A stretch of DNA of 44,976 nucleotides from DAOOVD01 sp035369845 (lineage in GTDB: Bacteria; Bacillota; Desulfotomaculia; Desulfotomaculales; Pelotomaculaceae): the NCBI GenBank assembly GCA_035369845.1, contig DAOOVD010000018.1, positions 1 through 44,976 on the forward strand, given 5' to 3'. The notes below the pieces were generated by a model, which did not search any database, had not been told where the DNA came from, and saw only the letters and a list, made by a program, of their open reading frames with translations. Shown in pieces: positions 14,965 to 23,697 of this stretch. The position numbers and the translations under genes are program-made. Within the stretch, counting starts at the first letter, position 1, and the number at the start of each line of letters is the position of its first letter.

Positions 14965-16101
14965 ATGACCGTCGGTCTCTACATTCACGTTCCGTTTTGT
15001 CTGAAAAGGTGCTCGTATTGCGACTTCGTATCCTATATTTATGAACCGGAGGCGGCGGAAGCCTACATTACGGATCTTTCAGCCGAAATCCGGCTCTACG
15101 GGCCGTTGCTGCGTGAAGACGAAAAGCGGGTTGCCAGCATTTTTTTCGGCGGGGGAACGCCCACCAGCCTCCCGGCGGCAAGCCTCAAGACCGTAATGGA
15201 CGAGATCGGTTCTGTTTTTTGCCTGCTGCCGGACTGCGAAACAACCGTCGAGGCGAATCCCGGGACCGTGCATCCGCGATATCTGGACAGCCTGGCGGAA
15301 GCGGGATTCAACCGCCTGAGCCTGGGTGTCCAGTCCTTTGACGAAGGTCTCTTGCGCGTGTTGGGGCGCCGGCACGGGCGAAGGGATGTTGAAAATGCGG
15401 TGCGGTGGGCGCGGGAGGCGGGTTTTCAAAACATAAACCTTGATCTCATCTACGGCATACCGGGACAGGCCGCCGAAGGCTGGCTTGAAACACTGGAAAG
15501 GGCCGTAGCCATTGCGCCGGAACATATTTCGGCGTACGGGCTTCAGCTTGAAGAAGGGACTCCGCTGGCGCGGGCCGTCGCCCGCGGGGAGTTGGTTCCC
15601 TGTGCGGAGGAAACGGAACTGCTGATGTACCTGAAAGCCGTTGATTATCTCACCTCCAACGGGTATATGCACTACGAAATTTCGAACTTTGCGAAGCCGG
15701 GCAGGCAGTGCGCCCACAATCTCGGCTACTGGCTGAACCTGCCCTATCTCGGACTGGGGGCCGCAGCCCATTCCTTTTTCCGGAACAGGCGCTTTCGCAA
15801 CGAAAGTTCGCTTGCAAGGTATCACGAAAAGCTTTTGAGGGGAGAATACCCCGTGGAGGAAGAATTGCCCGTCACCTTGGACGCGGAAATGGCCGAAACC
15901 ATGTTTTTGGGATTGAGGCTGATTGACGGAGTAAGTCTGAGCTCTTTTTGCCGGCGCTTCGGACGGTGCCCCGGGGAGGTCTACCGGGAAGAGATTGCCG
16001 GTTTGAAAAAGGCCGGCTTGATTGAATTGAAAGGGGATTTCCTGCGTTTGACCGGAGCCGCGCTGCCGGTTGCCAACCGGGTTTTCCGGGAGTTCGCATA
16101 G
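14965..16101 (+). CDS. hemW: HemW, radical SAM heme chaperone
   Basis: HemW is the HemN-like protein that binds heme and delivers it to membrane respiratory proteins; it is often misnamed coproporphyrinogen oxidase. The radical SAM cysteines are at C12-x3-C16-x2-C19 in PFCLKRCSYCDF, with Phe in place of the fourth HemN cysteine, as in HemW. FFGGGTPTSL and a C-terminal HemN-type domain are present. I chose the ATG at 14965 because the homology starts there; a GTG at 14953 would add four residues. It lies 22 nt behind lepA. The hrcA promoter begins just after its stop. Confidence 0.93.
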   Translation: MTVGLYIHVPFCLKRCSYCDFVSYIYEPEAAEAYITDLSAEIRLYGPLLREDEKRVASIFFGGGTPTSLPAASLKTVMDEIGSVFCLLPDCETTVEANPGTVHPRYLDSLAEAGFNRLSLGVQSFDEGLLRVLGRRHGRRDVENAVRWAREAGFQNINLDLIYGIPGQAAEGWLETLERAVAIAPEHISAYGLQLEEGTPLARAVARGELVPCAEETELLMYLKAVDYLTSNGYMHYEISNFAKPGRQCAHNLGYWLNLPYLGLGAAAHSFFRNRRFRNESSLARYHEKLLRGEYPVEEELPVTLDAEMAETMFLGLRLIDGVSLSSFCRRFGRCPGEVYREEIAGLKKAGLIELKGDFLRLTGAALPVANRVFREFA

Positions 16102-16112
16102 CGCAAAACAGC

Positions 16113-16141
16113 TTGACAAAAAATTGGAGTAGTGCTATTTT
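16113..16141 (+). promoter_or_regulatory. Sigma-A promoter of the hrcA-dnaK operon
   Basis: TTGACA (16113-16118), a 17-base spacer and TATTTT (16136-16141) form a good vegetative promoter, with CIRCE placed directly downstream near the likely transcription start, where HrcA would block RNA polymerase. Confidence 0.85.
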
Positions 16142-16155
16142 TTATTTAGCTGGGC

Positions 16156-16182
16156 TTAGCACTCAACAAGAGAGAGTGCTAA
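16156..16182 (+). promoter_or_regulatory. CIRCE operator, HrcA binding site
   Basis: TTAGCACTC (16156-16164), nine bases, then GAGTGCTAA (16174-16182) is a perfect match to the 9-N9-9 consensus. It places hrcA, the group III chaperonin, grpE and dnaK under HrcA heat-shock repression. Confidence 0.97.
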
Positions 16183-16205
16183 CAAGAAGGAGAGGTGGGT
16201 CCGGC

Positions 16206-17252
16206 ATGAAATTGGACGAAAGAAAGCAGAAGGTGCTTCTTGCGATCGTTCACGACTACATCGCCACTGCAGAACCGGTCGGTTCCCGGACCATTGCGAA
16301 AAAATACAAGCTTGGGGTAAGCCCGGCGACAATACGGAACGAGATGGCCGACCTGGAAGAACTGGCTTTTATCGAGCAGCCCCATACTTCCGCCGGGCGG
16401 ATTCCGTCCGAGATGGGCTACCGCTACTACGTGGACTATTTGATGAAAAGGCAGGAACTGACCAGGGAAGAGGAAGAATTAATCCGCCGGGAGTATGATG
16501 CGAAAATAAAGGATGTCGGCCAGGTTATGCAAAAAACGGGCCAGCTTCTTTCCCAGCTCACCCGCTATACCGCCCTGGTGCTGACGCCGCAAATGGGAGC
16601 CAGCAGTTTCAAACACATTCAGCTCGTCCCCATGCATGTTTCCCGGGCCATGATAATAGTGGTTATGGACAACGGCACGGTGCATCACCGGATGATCGAA
16701 GTTCCGGAGAGCATTACCCAGAGCGATATGGAAACTATTTCCAGAGTATTTAACGCCAAGTTGCAGGGCCTTACCATTGAAAGCATAAAACTCACCCTGC
16801 TGAAAGAAATTTATTTTGAGCTTACCAGGCACAAGCACGTCATTGATCTGGCCATGGAACTGATCCAGGACAGCCTGGCCCTTAAAACCGAGGATAAAAT
16901 ATACCTGGGCGGGGTATTTAATATGTTAAATCAGCCGGAGTTCCACAACGTGGAAAAGGTCAAGACCCTGCTCGGCATCCTGGAGCAGGAAAGCCTTCTG
17001 AAAGATTTGCTTACCGGGAAGGCGTACCAAAACGGTGTTACGGTACGCATCGGCAAAGAGATTAAAAATGATGAGATCAGGGAGTGCAGCATGATAACCG
17101 CTCCCTATTCCGTCAACGGCCGTAAAATCGGCACTCTTGGCGTTCTGGGTCCGACCAGGATGGAGTATGCCAAGGTTATCACCATAGTGGAATTTATGAC
17201 GAAGAGTCTTTCCCAGGCCCTGGAACGCATTATGCAGGGCAGGGGAAGGTAA
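16206..17252 (+). CDS. hrcA: Heat-inducible transcription repressor HrcA
   Basis: HrcA represses class I heat-shock genes by binding CIRCE, and in other bacteria its activity is kept up by a chaperonin. The N-terminal winged helix is clear (MKLDERKQKVLLAIVHDYI, VGSRTIAKKYKLGVSPATIR, HTSAGRIPSEMGYRYYVDYL), followed by the GAF-like dimerisation domain and GVLGPTRMEYAKVI near the end. The length of 348 residues is normal. The ATG at 16206 follows GGAGAGGTGGG. HrcA represses its own operon through the CIRCE 24 nt upstream. Confidence 0.97.
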   Translation: MKLDERKQKVLLAIVHDYIATAEPVGSRTIAKKYKLGVSPATIRNEMADLEELAFIEQPHTSAGRIPSEMGYRYYVDYLMKRQELTREEEELIRREYDAKIKDVGQVMQKTGQLLSQLTRYTALVLTPQMGASSFKHIQLVPMHVSRAMIIVVMDNGTVHHRMIEVPESITQSDMETISRVFNAKLQGLTIESIKLTLLKEIYFELTRHKHVIDLAMELIQDSLALKTEDKIYLGGVFNMLNQPEFHNVEKVKTLLGILEQESLLKDLLTGKAYQNGVTVRIGKEIKNDEIRECSMITAPYSVNGRKIGTLGVLGPTRMEYAKVITIVEFMTKSLSQALERIMQGRGR

Positions 17253-17265
17253 GGGGGAGCCTTTA

Positions 17266-18828
17266 TTGAGTTTGAAAAAGGAAGCAACTGCCGGTTCCGA
17301 GGTTGACGAGAGGCTGGCGGCGCTTATTACCAACTCCAACGCAATCAGGGCCATTGCCAGCGCGGTGGAGGGCACGCTGGGCCCCAAGGGCCTGGATACC
17401 ATGCTTGTCGATAAGTTTGGCGAGGTGGTTATAACAAACGACGGTGTCACCATCCTGACGATGATGGAAGCAAATCACCCCGCTGCAAGAATGCTTATCA
17501 ACATCGCCAAAGCCCAGCAGGAGGAAATTGGAGACGGCACCACCACGGCCACGGTTTTGGCGGGAGCCCTGGTCGGCGCTGGTGTCGAGCAGGTGACCAG
17601 GGGCGTTCCGGTGGCCAGGGTGATCGAGGGTTTGCGCATCGGCCTGAAGAAGGCGCTTGAATTCATGCGGGGGCAGGCCCGGCCGGTGAAAGGGCTTGAC
17701 GACCCGGTAACCCGCCAGGTAGCGCTGGTGGCCGGCCGCGACCATGGGGACATAGCCGACCTCGTGGTGCAGGCTGCCGTTTTGATTGGGGAGGAGAAGC
17801 TTAAAGACCGCTCCTTTAAATTTTCGGACACCATTGTAGCCGAGGAAGGAGCGGACAACCAGGTTTTTATGGGCGTCATCATCAATAAGGACCGGATGAA
17901 CAGGCAGATGCCGGGAGAGCTGGAAAACGTAAAAGTGCTGGTGGTCGACGACGCTCTGGAACCGGAGGAAATCGACGACGAGGCTCTCGGAACCGAAGCC
18001 GGCTTTACCCGCTATATGCAGCTTCAGGAGGAATTTAAGGAAAACGTCAAGAAAATTGCCGGTCTGGGCGTCGGCCTGGTGCTTGTGGACCGGGGCGTGG
18101 GCGACGATGCCGAGGAGATTCTCACCGACGCCGGCCTGATGACCGTCCAGAGGGTCTCCAACAAGGAACTGCGCAAGGCCGCCGAGCACACGGGCGCCAG
18201 GATGATCAAGAGGACGGGCCTGAAAAAACCGGCTGAAGAACTTGAAAAATACCTCGGCCGGGCCGACAGGGTCTACAATGACGAAAAGCTCGAACAGGTC
18301 TGGATACTCGGCGGCGGCGGAAAACCCATGGCTACCGTTCTGGTCGGCGCGGCCACTTCGGAAGTGGTGGGAGAGAGGGAACGCATTGCCAAGGACGCGG
18401 CCTCTTCAATCCAGGCGGCAATAAAAGGCGGCGTCGTGCCCGGCGGAGGCGCCATAGAACTTGCCGTTGCCCGCGAGGTTGAAAAAGTGCGGGAAGGTAT
18501 CCGGGGAATGGCCGCCTACGGTGTCGACTGCGTGGTTGAAGCCCTGAAGCGTCCCATGGCCCAGATTGCGGCCAACGCCGGCTTCAACCCCTTGGAGAAA
18601 CTAGGTGATGTTATCGCCGCCCAGGTTGAGACCGGGAAGAACTCGCTGGCCGTCGACTGTGACAGCGGACAGGTGGCGGACATGTACGAGTCCGGCATCG
18701 TCGACCCCGCCGATGTAAAAATCTATGCTCTTAAAGCAGCCGGTGAAGTGGCTGAGGCAATTTTGCGCATAGATACGATCATCAAGAAAAAAGAAGAGAA
18801 GGAGATTCATACGAAAGAAAGCGTTTAG
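17266..18828 (+). CDS. Group III (archaeal-type) chaperonin in the dnaK operon
   Basis: This 520-residue ATP-driven double-ring chaperonin is related to the archaeal thermosome and eukaryotic CCT rather than to GroEL. Nucleotide motifs: GPKGLD (39-44), NDGVT (59-63) and GDGTTT (89-94); VVPGGG lies near residue 390. The thermosome-style apical segment with built-in lid (GLGVGLVLVDRGVGDDAEEI, TGARMIKR) implies no GroES need. A bacterial group III family was described from Carboxydothermus hydrogenoformans and relatives, also inside the hrcA-dnaK operon, which is the same arrangement as here. The TTG start at 17266 has AAGGGGGAG. It lies 13 nt behind hrcA and 18 nt before grpE, so CIRCE control is expected. 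Confidence 0.92.
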   Translation: MSLKKEATAGSEVDERLAALITNSNAIRAIASAVEGTLGPKGLDTMLVDKFGEVVITNDGVTILTMMEANHPAARMLINIAKAQQEEIGDGTTTATVLAGALVGAGVEQVTRGVPVARVIEGLRIGLKKALEFMRGQARPVKGLDDPVTRQVALVAGRDHGDIADLVVQAAVLIGEEKLKDRSFKFSDTIVAEEGADNQVFMGVIINKDRMNRQMPGELENVKVLVVDDALEPEEIDDEALGTEAGFTRYMQLQEEFKENVKKIAGLGVGLVLVDRGVGDDAEEILTDAGLMTVQRVSNKELRKAAEHTGARMIKRTGLKKPAEELEKYLGRADRVYNDEKLEQVWILGGGGKPMATVLVGAATSEVVGERERIAKDAASSIQAAIKGGVVPGGGAIELAVAREVEKVREGIRGMAAYGVDCVVEALKRPMAQIAANAGFNPLEKLGDVIAAQVETGKNSLAVDCDSGQVADMYESGIVDPADVKIYALKAAGEVAEAILRIDTIIKKKEEKEIHTKESV

Positions 18829-18846
18829 GCATGTGAGGTGATTGAG

Positions 18847-19452
18847 TTGAAAAAGGAAGAGGAGGTCAACGGCGTTAAAATGAACGCTTCCGATACCGTT
18901 CAAACGGACGGGACCCCGGAAGCCGGCGAGGAGCAGGAGCCTAATCAGGGCGGCGTGCCGGCCGAGGAGTCGGACACCGAAACGCTGCGCAGGCTGCTGA
19001 CCGAGCAGATGGCCAGGGCTGAAGACTATTACGGCCGTCTGGTGAGGCTCCAGGCTGATTTTGAAAACTTCCGCCGCCGCACCAGGCAGGAAATGGAGGG
19101 GGTGTATAAATACGCCTCCGAGCAGATTGTCGGTGCGCTTTTGCCGGTTCTGGACAATTTTGAGCGGGCGATTGCTTACGGCGATTCGATAGAAGGTTTT
19201 AAATCCGGCGTGGAAATGATCTTGAGGCAGTTGAAAGAAGTGCTGGCCGCCGAAGGAGTCAAGGAAATAACCTCCGTGGGAGAACAGTTCGACCCGGAGA
19301 AACACGAGGCCGTGCTCCAGGTGGAGTCGGACGAATACGAGGACAACACGGTCATAGAAGAAATGCGCCGCGGTTATTACCTGAAAGACAGGGTGATCCG
19401 CCCGGCTTTGGTTAAGGTAGCAAAATCTTCCAAGAAACAGGGGGTAGAATGA
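18847..19452 (+). CDS. grpE: Nucleotide exchange factor GrpE
   Basis: GrpE releases ADP from DnaK as a dimer. A long acidic N-terminal tail is followed by the coiled-coil region (LLTEQMARAEDYYGRLVRLQ, ADFENFRRRTRQEMEGVYKY) and the beta-wing head (EGVKEITSVGEQFDPEKHEA, GYYLKDRVIRPALVKVAK). The TTG at 18847 is preferred, since GAGGTG at 18835-18840 is correctly spaced for it, whereas the GTG at 18838 lies inside that ribosome site. The stop is 1 nt before dnaK. Length is about 201 residues. Confidence 0.95.
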   Translation: MKKEEEVNGVKMNASDTVQTDGTPEAGEEQEPNQGGVPAEESDTETLRRLLTEQMARAEDYYGRLVRLQADFENFRRRTRQEMEGVYKYASEQIVGALLPVLDNFERAIAYGDSIEGFKSGVEMILRQLKEVLAAEGVKEITSVGEQFDPEKHEAVLQVESDEYEDNTVIEEMRRGYYLKDRVIRPALVKVAKSSKKQGVE

Positions 19453-19453
19453 A

Positions 19454-21286
19454 ATGTCTAAAGTGATAGGAATAGATCTCGGGACCACAAACTCCTGTGT
19501 GGCCGTTATGGAAGGCGGAGAGGCGGTTGTAATACCCAATGCCGAAGGGGCCAGAACCACCCCTTCCGTGGTTGGGTTTTCGAAAACCGGCGAGCGTCTG
19601 GTCGGCCAGGTGGCCAAGAGACAGGCGGTCAGCAACCCCGAACGCACCGTGAGTTCCATAAAGCGCCATATGGGAACCGACTACAGGGTTGCTATCGACG
19701 GTAAGTCCTTTACTCCCCAGGAAATATCCGCAATGATTCTGATGAAAATGAAAGCCGACGCGGAGGCTTACCTGGGCGAAAAGGTGGAGAAGGCCGTTAT
19801 CACCGTGCCCGCTTATTTCAGTGATTCGCAGCGCCAGGCCACCAAAGATGCCGGAAAAATCGCCGGTCTCGAAGTGCTGCGCATTATCAACGAGCCGACC
19901 GCGGCGGCGCTGGCCTACGGCCTGGACAAGGAGGAGGATCAGACCATTCTGGTGTACGACCTCGGGGGCGGCACTTTCGACGTGTCCATCCTGGAACTGG
20001 GGGACGGCGTTTTCGAGGTTAAAGCGACCAGCGGAAATAACCGCCTCGGCGGGGACGACTTCGACCAGAGAATCATCGACTACCTGGTAACTGAATTTAA
20101 AAAAGATGCGGGCATCGACCTGCGCAACGACAAAATGGCCATGCAGCGGCTCAAAGAAGCTGCCGAAAAAGCCAAGATAGAGCTTTCCGGCGTGGCCACC
20201 ACCAATATCAACCTGCCGTTTATCTCGGCGGACGCCAACGGCCCCAAGCACCTCGACGTCAACCTCACCAGGGCCAAGTTCGAGGAGATGACCGCGGACC
20301 TGGTTGAAAAGACCATGGGTCCCACCAGGCAGGCGCTTTCAGACGCGGGATTGCAGCCCAAGGACATCGACAAAATCCTTCTGGTTGGCGGAGCCACCAG
20401 GATGCCTGCGGTTCAGGACGCCATCCGCAAGTTTCTGGGCAAGGAACCTCACAAGGGAATCAACCCGGACGAATGCGTGGCTATTGGGGCCGCCATTCAG
20501 GCCGGAGTTCTTTCCGGAGAGGTCAAGGATGTGCTGTTGCTGGACGTCACTCCGCTGTCCCTCGGAATTGAGACTCTGGGCGGGGTGGCGACGAAGCTAA
20601 TTGAGCGCAATACGACCATTCCCACCTCGAAGAGCCAGATTTTTTCAACCGCGGCCGACGGCCAGACGACGGTGGAGATTCACGTTCTCCAGGGCGAGCG
20701 GACGATGGCGGCGGACAACAAAACTTTGGGAAGGTTTACGCTTACCGGTATTCCGCCCGCGCCGCGGGGAGTCCCGCAGATCGAAGTCAAATTCGATATT
20801 GACGTGAACGGCATCGTAAACGTTTCGGCCAAGGACCTCGGCACCGGCAAGGAGCAGAGCATGACCATCACCGCCTCCACCAACCTGAGCGAGCAGGAAA
20901 TCGAACGGATGGTCAAAGAAGCGGAGAAGTACTCCTCTGAAGACAAGAAGCGCAGGGAGGAAGTGGAAATCCGCAACCAGGCGGACAGCGTCGTTTACCA
21001 AGCCGAGAAAACCATCAAGGAGTTCAAGGACAAGGCTGACGCCGCTTCCATTGAAAAACTGCAGAAAGCCGTAGACGACCTGAAGGAGGCCGTAAAGGGC
21101 GGCGGCGTGGACAACATCAAGGCGAAAATCGAGGCGGTTACCGGGCCGCTCTATGAGCTTACCGCGGCCATGTACCAGAAGGCCGGCCAGGATCGCGGCG
21201 CCGCCGGGGAAGCCGGCGCCGGGACGGACGGCGGCCGCAGGGACAACGTGGTGGACGCCGATTTCGAGGTAAAAGAAGACAAGTAG
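19454..21286 (+). CDS. dnaK: Chaperone DnaK (Hsp70)
   Basis: DnaK is the ATP-dependent Hsp70 foldase. The opening MSKVIGIDLGTTNSCVAVME gives the phosphate-1 motif, and IINEPTAAALAYGL, VYDLGGGTFDVSILELGDGV and ILLVGGATRMPAVQ follow. The substrate-binding domain begins with DVTPLSLGIETLGG. The helical lid has a glycine/alanine-rich end and terminates DADFEVKEDK, close to the family EEVKD tail. The 610-residue length is normal for Gram-positives. GGGGGTAGA precedes the ATG. It works with the adjacent grpE and dnaJ products. Confidence 0.98.
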   Translation: MSKVIGIDLGTTNSCVAVMEGGEAVVIPNAEGARTTPSVVGFSKTGERLVGQVAKRQAVSNPERTVSSIKRHMGTDYRVAIDGKSFTPQEISAMILMKMKADAEAYLGEKVEKAVITVPAYFSDSQRQATKDAGKIAGLEVLRIINEPTAAALAYGLDKEEDQTILVYDLGGGTFDVSILELGDGVFEVKATSGNNRLGGDDFDQRIIDYLVTEFKKDAGIDLRNDKMAMQRLKEAAEKAKIELSGVATTNINLPFISADANGPKHLDVNLTRAKFEEMTADLVEKTMGPTRQALSDAGLQPKDIDKILLVGGATRMPAVQDAIRKFLGKEPHKGINPDECVAIGAAIQAGVLSGEVKDVLLLDVTPLSLGIETLGGVATKLIERNTTIPTSKSQIFSTAADGQTTVEIHVLQGERTMAADNKTLGRFTLTGIPPAPRGVPQIEVKFDIDVNGIVNVSAKDLGTGKEQSMTITASTNLSEQEIERMVKEAEKYSSEDKKRREEVEIRNQADSVVYQAEKTIKEFKDKADAASIEKLQKAVDDLKEAVKGGGVDNIKAKIEAVTGPLYELTAAMYQKAGQDRGAAGEAGAGTDGGRRDNVVDADFEVKEDK

Positions 21287-21445
21287 GGCGTTCCCGACGC
21301 AGCATGCGAGCCGGCAAGAAAGTGCGCATGACGCCCGCGTTCAAGCCGCTCGTTGTTCGCGGCAGAATTTCTTCGCCCGATATAATTCTACACGGTCCGG
21401 TTTAAATATGTTATATTATAAAGTGTACTCTCTCTGATACCTTCC

Positions 21446-21468
21446 AAGGGGGAATTGCGGTCCCCCTT
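21446..21468 (+). terminator. Hairpin between dnaK and dnaJ
   Basis: AAGGGGG and CCCCCTT pair around a 9-base loop, followed by TGCTTTGTTTC. The T-run is interrupted, so it may only attenuate transcription into dnaJ. The gap 21287-21501 also has a TATATTATAA patch but no convincing -35 box. Confidence 0.5.
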
Positions 21469-21501
21469 TGCTTTGTTTCAGTTTGACAGGATGGTGGGCA
21501 G

Positions 21502-22635
21502 ATGGCAAAGCGAGATTATTACGAAGTGCTGGGCGTACCCCGGAACGCTTCCACGGAAGAAATAAAGAAAGCGTACCGGAAGCTTGCGAGGCAGTATCAC
21601 CCGGACGCCAACCCGGACGACAAGGATGCCGAAGCGAAATTCAAGGAAATCAGCGAGGCTTACGTAATCCTGGCGGACCCGGAAAAGAGGGCCAAGTACG
21701 ACAGTTACGGCCATGCCGGCGTTGACGGTCAGGGTTTCGGCGGGTTTGACGGTTTCGGCGGTTTCGGCGGGTTTGACGGTTTCGGCGGGTTGGGAGACAT
21801 TTTTGATATATTTTTCGGCAGCGGCACCCGCCGGCGCACGGGCCCCGAAAAAGGCGAGGACATCCGGGCCGACCTGGAGATAACTTTAAAAGAGGCGGCT
21901 TTCGGACTCGAGCGCGAAATCAAGGTTCCCCGCGTGGAAGCCTGCGGCACCTGCGGTGGTACCGGCGCGGCGCCGGGCAGCAAACCGGCTGCGTGTCCCG
22001 TCTGCGGCGGAACGGGACAGGTGCAGTTTGCCCAGAACACACCGTTCGGGCGGATCGTCCAGTCTCGCACCTGCGACCGCTGCCACGGTTCCGGCCGGGT
22101 AATCGAAAAGCCCTGTCCGACCTGCCGCAGTTCCGGCAAGGTCCGCAAAACCCGCAGCATCAAGGTGAAGGTGCCGCCGGGCGTCGATAGCGGTTCGCGC
22201 CTGCGCCTGGCCGGGGAGGGAGAGGCCGGGACAAGGGGAGGTCCTCCCGGCGATCTTTACGTGTACATTCACGTCAAGCCGCACCGGATTTTTAAGCGCG
22301 AAGACGACGACGTCATCTGTGAAATACCCGTTTCTTTCGTTCAGGCCGCCCTGGGCGATGAAATTGAGGTGCCGACCCTGGAAGGAAACACGAAGCTGAG
22401 AATTCCCGAGGGCATTCAGTCCGGCACCATGCTGCGTCTCAAGGGCAGGGGCATACCGCATATCAACGGCTACGGGCGGGGTGACCAGCATGTGGTGATA
22501 AAAGTGATCACGCCGACCAGGCTTACCGACAGGCAGAAGGACCTGCTGAAGGAATTTGCCCGGCTCGGGGGGGAACACCACCAGGCCGGGGACAAGAGCT
22601 TCTTTGAGAAGATGAAAGACGCATTCATGGGATAG
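21502..22635 (+). CDS. dnaJ: Chaperone DnaJ (Hsp40, type I)
   Basis: DnaJ delivers substrates to DnaK and stimulates its ATPase. The J domain (1-68) has HPD at 33-35. A Gly/Phe region (about 74-100) is made of near-identical GFGGFDGFGG units that are also repeated at DNA level. The zinc region (about 147-215) has CGTCGGTG, CPVCGGTG, CDRCHGSG and CPTCRSSG; the last lacks the usual second glycine of CxxCxGxG. The C-terminal peptide-binding domains are complete, 377 residues in all. The ATG at 21502 has GGTGGGCAG upstream. It is separated from dnaK by 215 nt and a hairpin. Confidence 0.97.
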   Translation: MAKRDYYEVLGVPRNASTEEIKKAYRKLARQYHPDANPDDKDAEAKFKEISEAYVILADPEKRAKYDSYGHAGVDGQGFGGFDGFGGFGGFDGFGGLGDIFDIFFGSGTRRRTGPEKGEDIRADLEITLKEAAFGLEREIKVPRVEACGTCGGTGAAPGSKPAACPVCGGTGQVQFAQNTPFGRIVQSRTCDRCHGSGRVIEKPCPTCRSSGKVRKTRSIKVKVPPGVDSGSRLRLAGEGEAGTRGGPPGDLYVYIHVKPHRIFKREDDDVICEIPVSFVQAALGDEIEVPTLEGNTKLRIPEGIQSGTMLRLKGRGIPHINGYGRGDQHVVIKVITPTRLTDRQKDLLKEFARLGGEHHQAGDKSFFEKMKDAFMG

Positions 22636-22698
22636 AACCGGGTGTGAGGCGCCGGATGCAGGAAGACGAAACTTTTTGCGGGGAGAAACGGACTGAAA

Positions 22699-23622
22699 GT
22701 GAAATGGCTGGAAATTGCCGTGCTGACTCCTGCTGAAGGAGTGGAGGCGGTAGCTGAAATTTATCGCGAGTTAGGTACCGGCGGGGTTATAATCGAAGAT
22801 CCTGCCGTTATTTTTGAGTACGCCGCGAGGACTGAACCGGAAGAGTGGGGCGTGCCTCCGTGTATGATCGGGGCGGGCATGGCGGTCGTAAAGGCCTACG
22901 TTCCGGCGGAAAACGGCGCGGAACGGTTTGTCGGGAGGCTTGAAACCGCCCTCGGCGGGCTGGTTCTGCGCCGCCGCCCGGAGATAAGCGCCTGCACGGT
23001 TGCCGGGGAGGACTGGGCAAATGCTTGGAAGACGTACTACAAACCCATGCGGGTGGGGAAACGGCTGGTAATAAAGCCTGCCTGGGAGAGTTATGCTGCG
23101 GGTAAAGGCGATCTGGTGATAGAAATGGACCCCGGCATGGCTTTCGGCTGCGGCACGCACGCCACCACCTCCCTGTGCCTGGAACTGCTTGAGAGGCACG
23201 TCCGGCCCGGTCAAACGGTATACGACATCGGGACCGGATCGGGCATTCTGGCGGTGGCCGCCGCCAGGCTTGGAGCTTCCCGGGTGGTGGCGGTCGATAT
23301 TGACCCGGCAGCCTGCCGGGCTGCGGCTGAGAACACCGCCAGAAACGCTGTCGCGGACAGGGTCCGGGTGATATGCGGCGACATGCTGAAAAACGTAGAG
23401 GGAAAGGCCGATCTCATAGTTTCAAATATCATCGCAAACGCAATAATAGAAATAGCGCCGGATGCGGCCGGCCGGCTTCTCCCGGGCGGAATTTTCATTG
23501 CTTCGGGAATCATCAGGGAACGCGCCGCGGAGGTTTGCGCCGCCCTGGAAACCGCCGGCTTAACTGTCGGGGAACATCTGCAGGAAGGCCAGTGGACAGC
23601 CGTTACGGCAAAAAAGTTTTGA
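22699..23622 (+). CDS. prmA: Ribosomal protein L11 methyltransferase PrmA
   Basis: PrmA trimethylates ribosomal protein L11 using SAM. The N-terminal substrate-recognition domain begins KWLEIAVLTPAEGVEAVAEI. A linker precedes the Rossmann domain with motif I VYDIGTGSGILAVAAARLGA (174-193), the acidic motif VVAVDIDPAA and the catalytic-loop segment SNIIANAI. MAFGCGTHATTSLCLELLE is a strong family marker. The GTG at 22699 is used although the nearest GGGGAG is rather far. The order dnaJ-prmA-rsmE-mtaB is the classic Firmicute arrangement. Length is 307 residues. Confidence 0.95.
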   Translation: MKWLEIAVLTPAEGVEAVAEIYRELGTGGVIIEDPAVIFEYAARTEPEEWGVPPCMIGAGMAVVKAYVPAENGAERFVGRLETALGGLVLRRRPEISACTVAGEDWANAWKTYYKPMRVGKRLVIKPAWESYAAGKGDLVIEMDPGMAFGCGTHATTSLCLELLERHVRPGQTVYDIGTGSGILAVAAARLGASRVVAVDIDPAACRAAAENTARNAVADRVRVICGDMLKNVEGKADLIVSNIIANAIIEIAPDAAGRLLPGGIFIASGIIRERAAEVCAALETAGLTVGEHLQEGQWTAVTAKKF

Positions 23623-23697
23623 GACGGCGCAAAAGCCGGGGAGAGAGCGGCGACCGGGCTTCTGCCGCAAGATACACATACAGGGTGGCTTTCAACC

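Noticed and set aside
21720..21800. Short tandem DNA repeat near the dnaJ start
   Set aside because: It encodes the normal Gly/Phe-rich region of DnaJ.
21886..22581. Long open frame antisense to dnaJ, and similar long antisense frames over lepA, hemW, dnaK and glyS
   Set aside because: They are by-products of the GC-rich codon pattern of real genes on the other strand and lack ribosome sites and family similarity.
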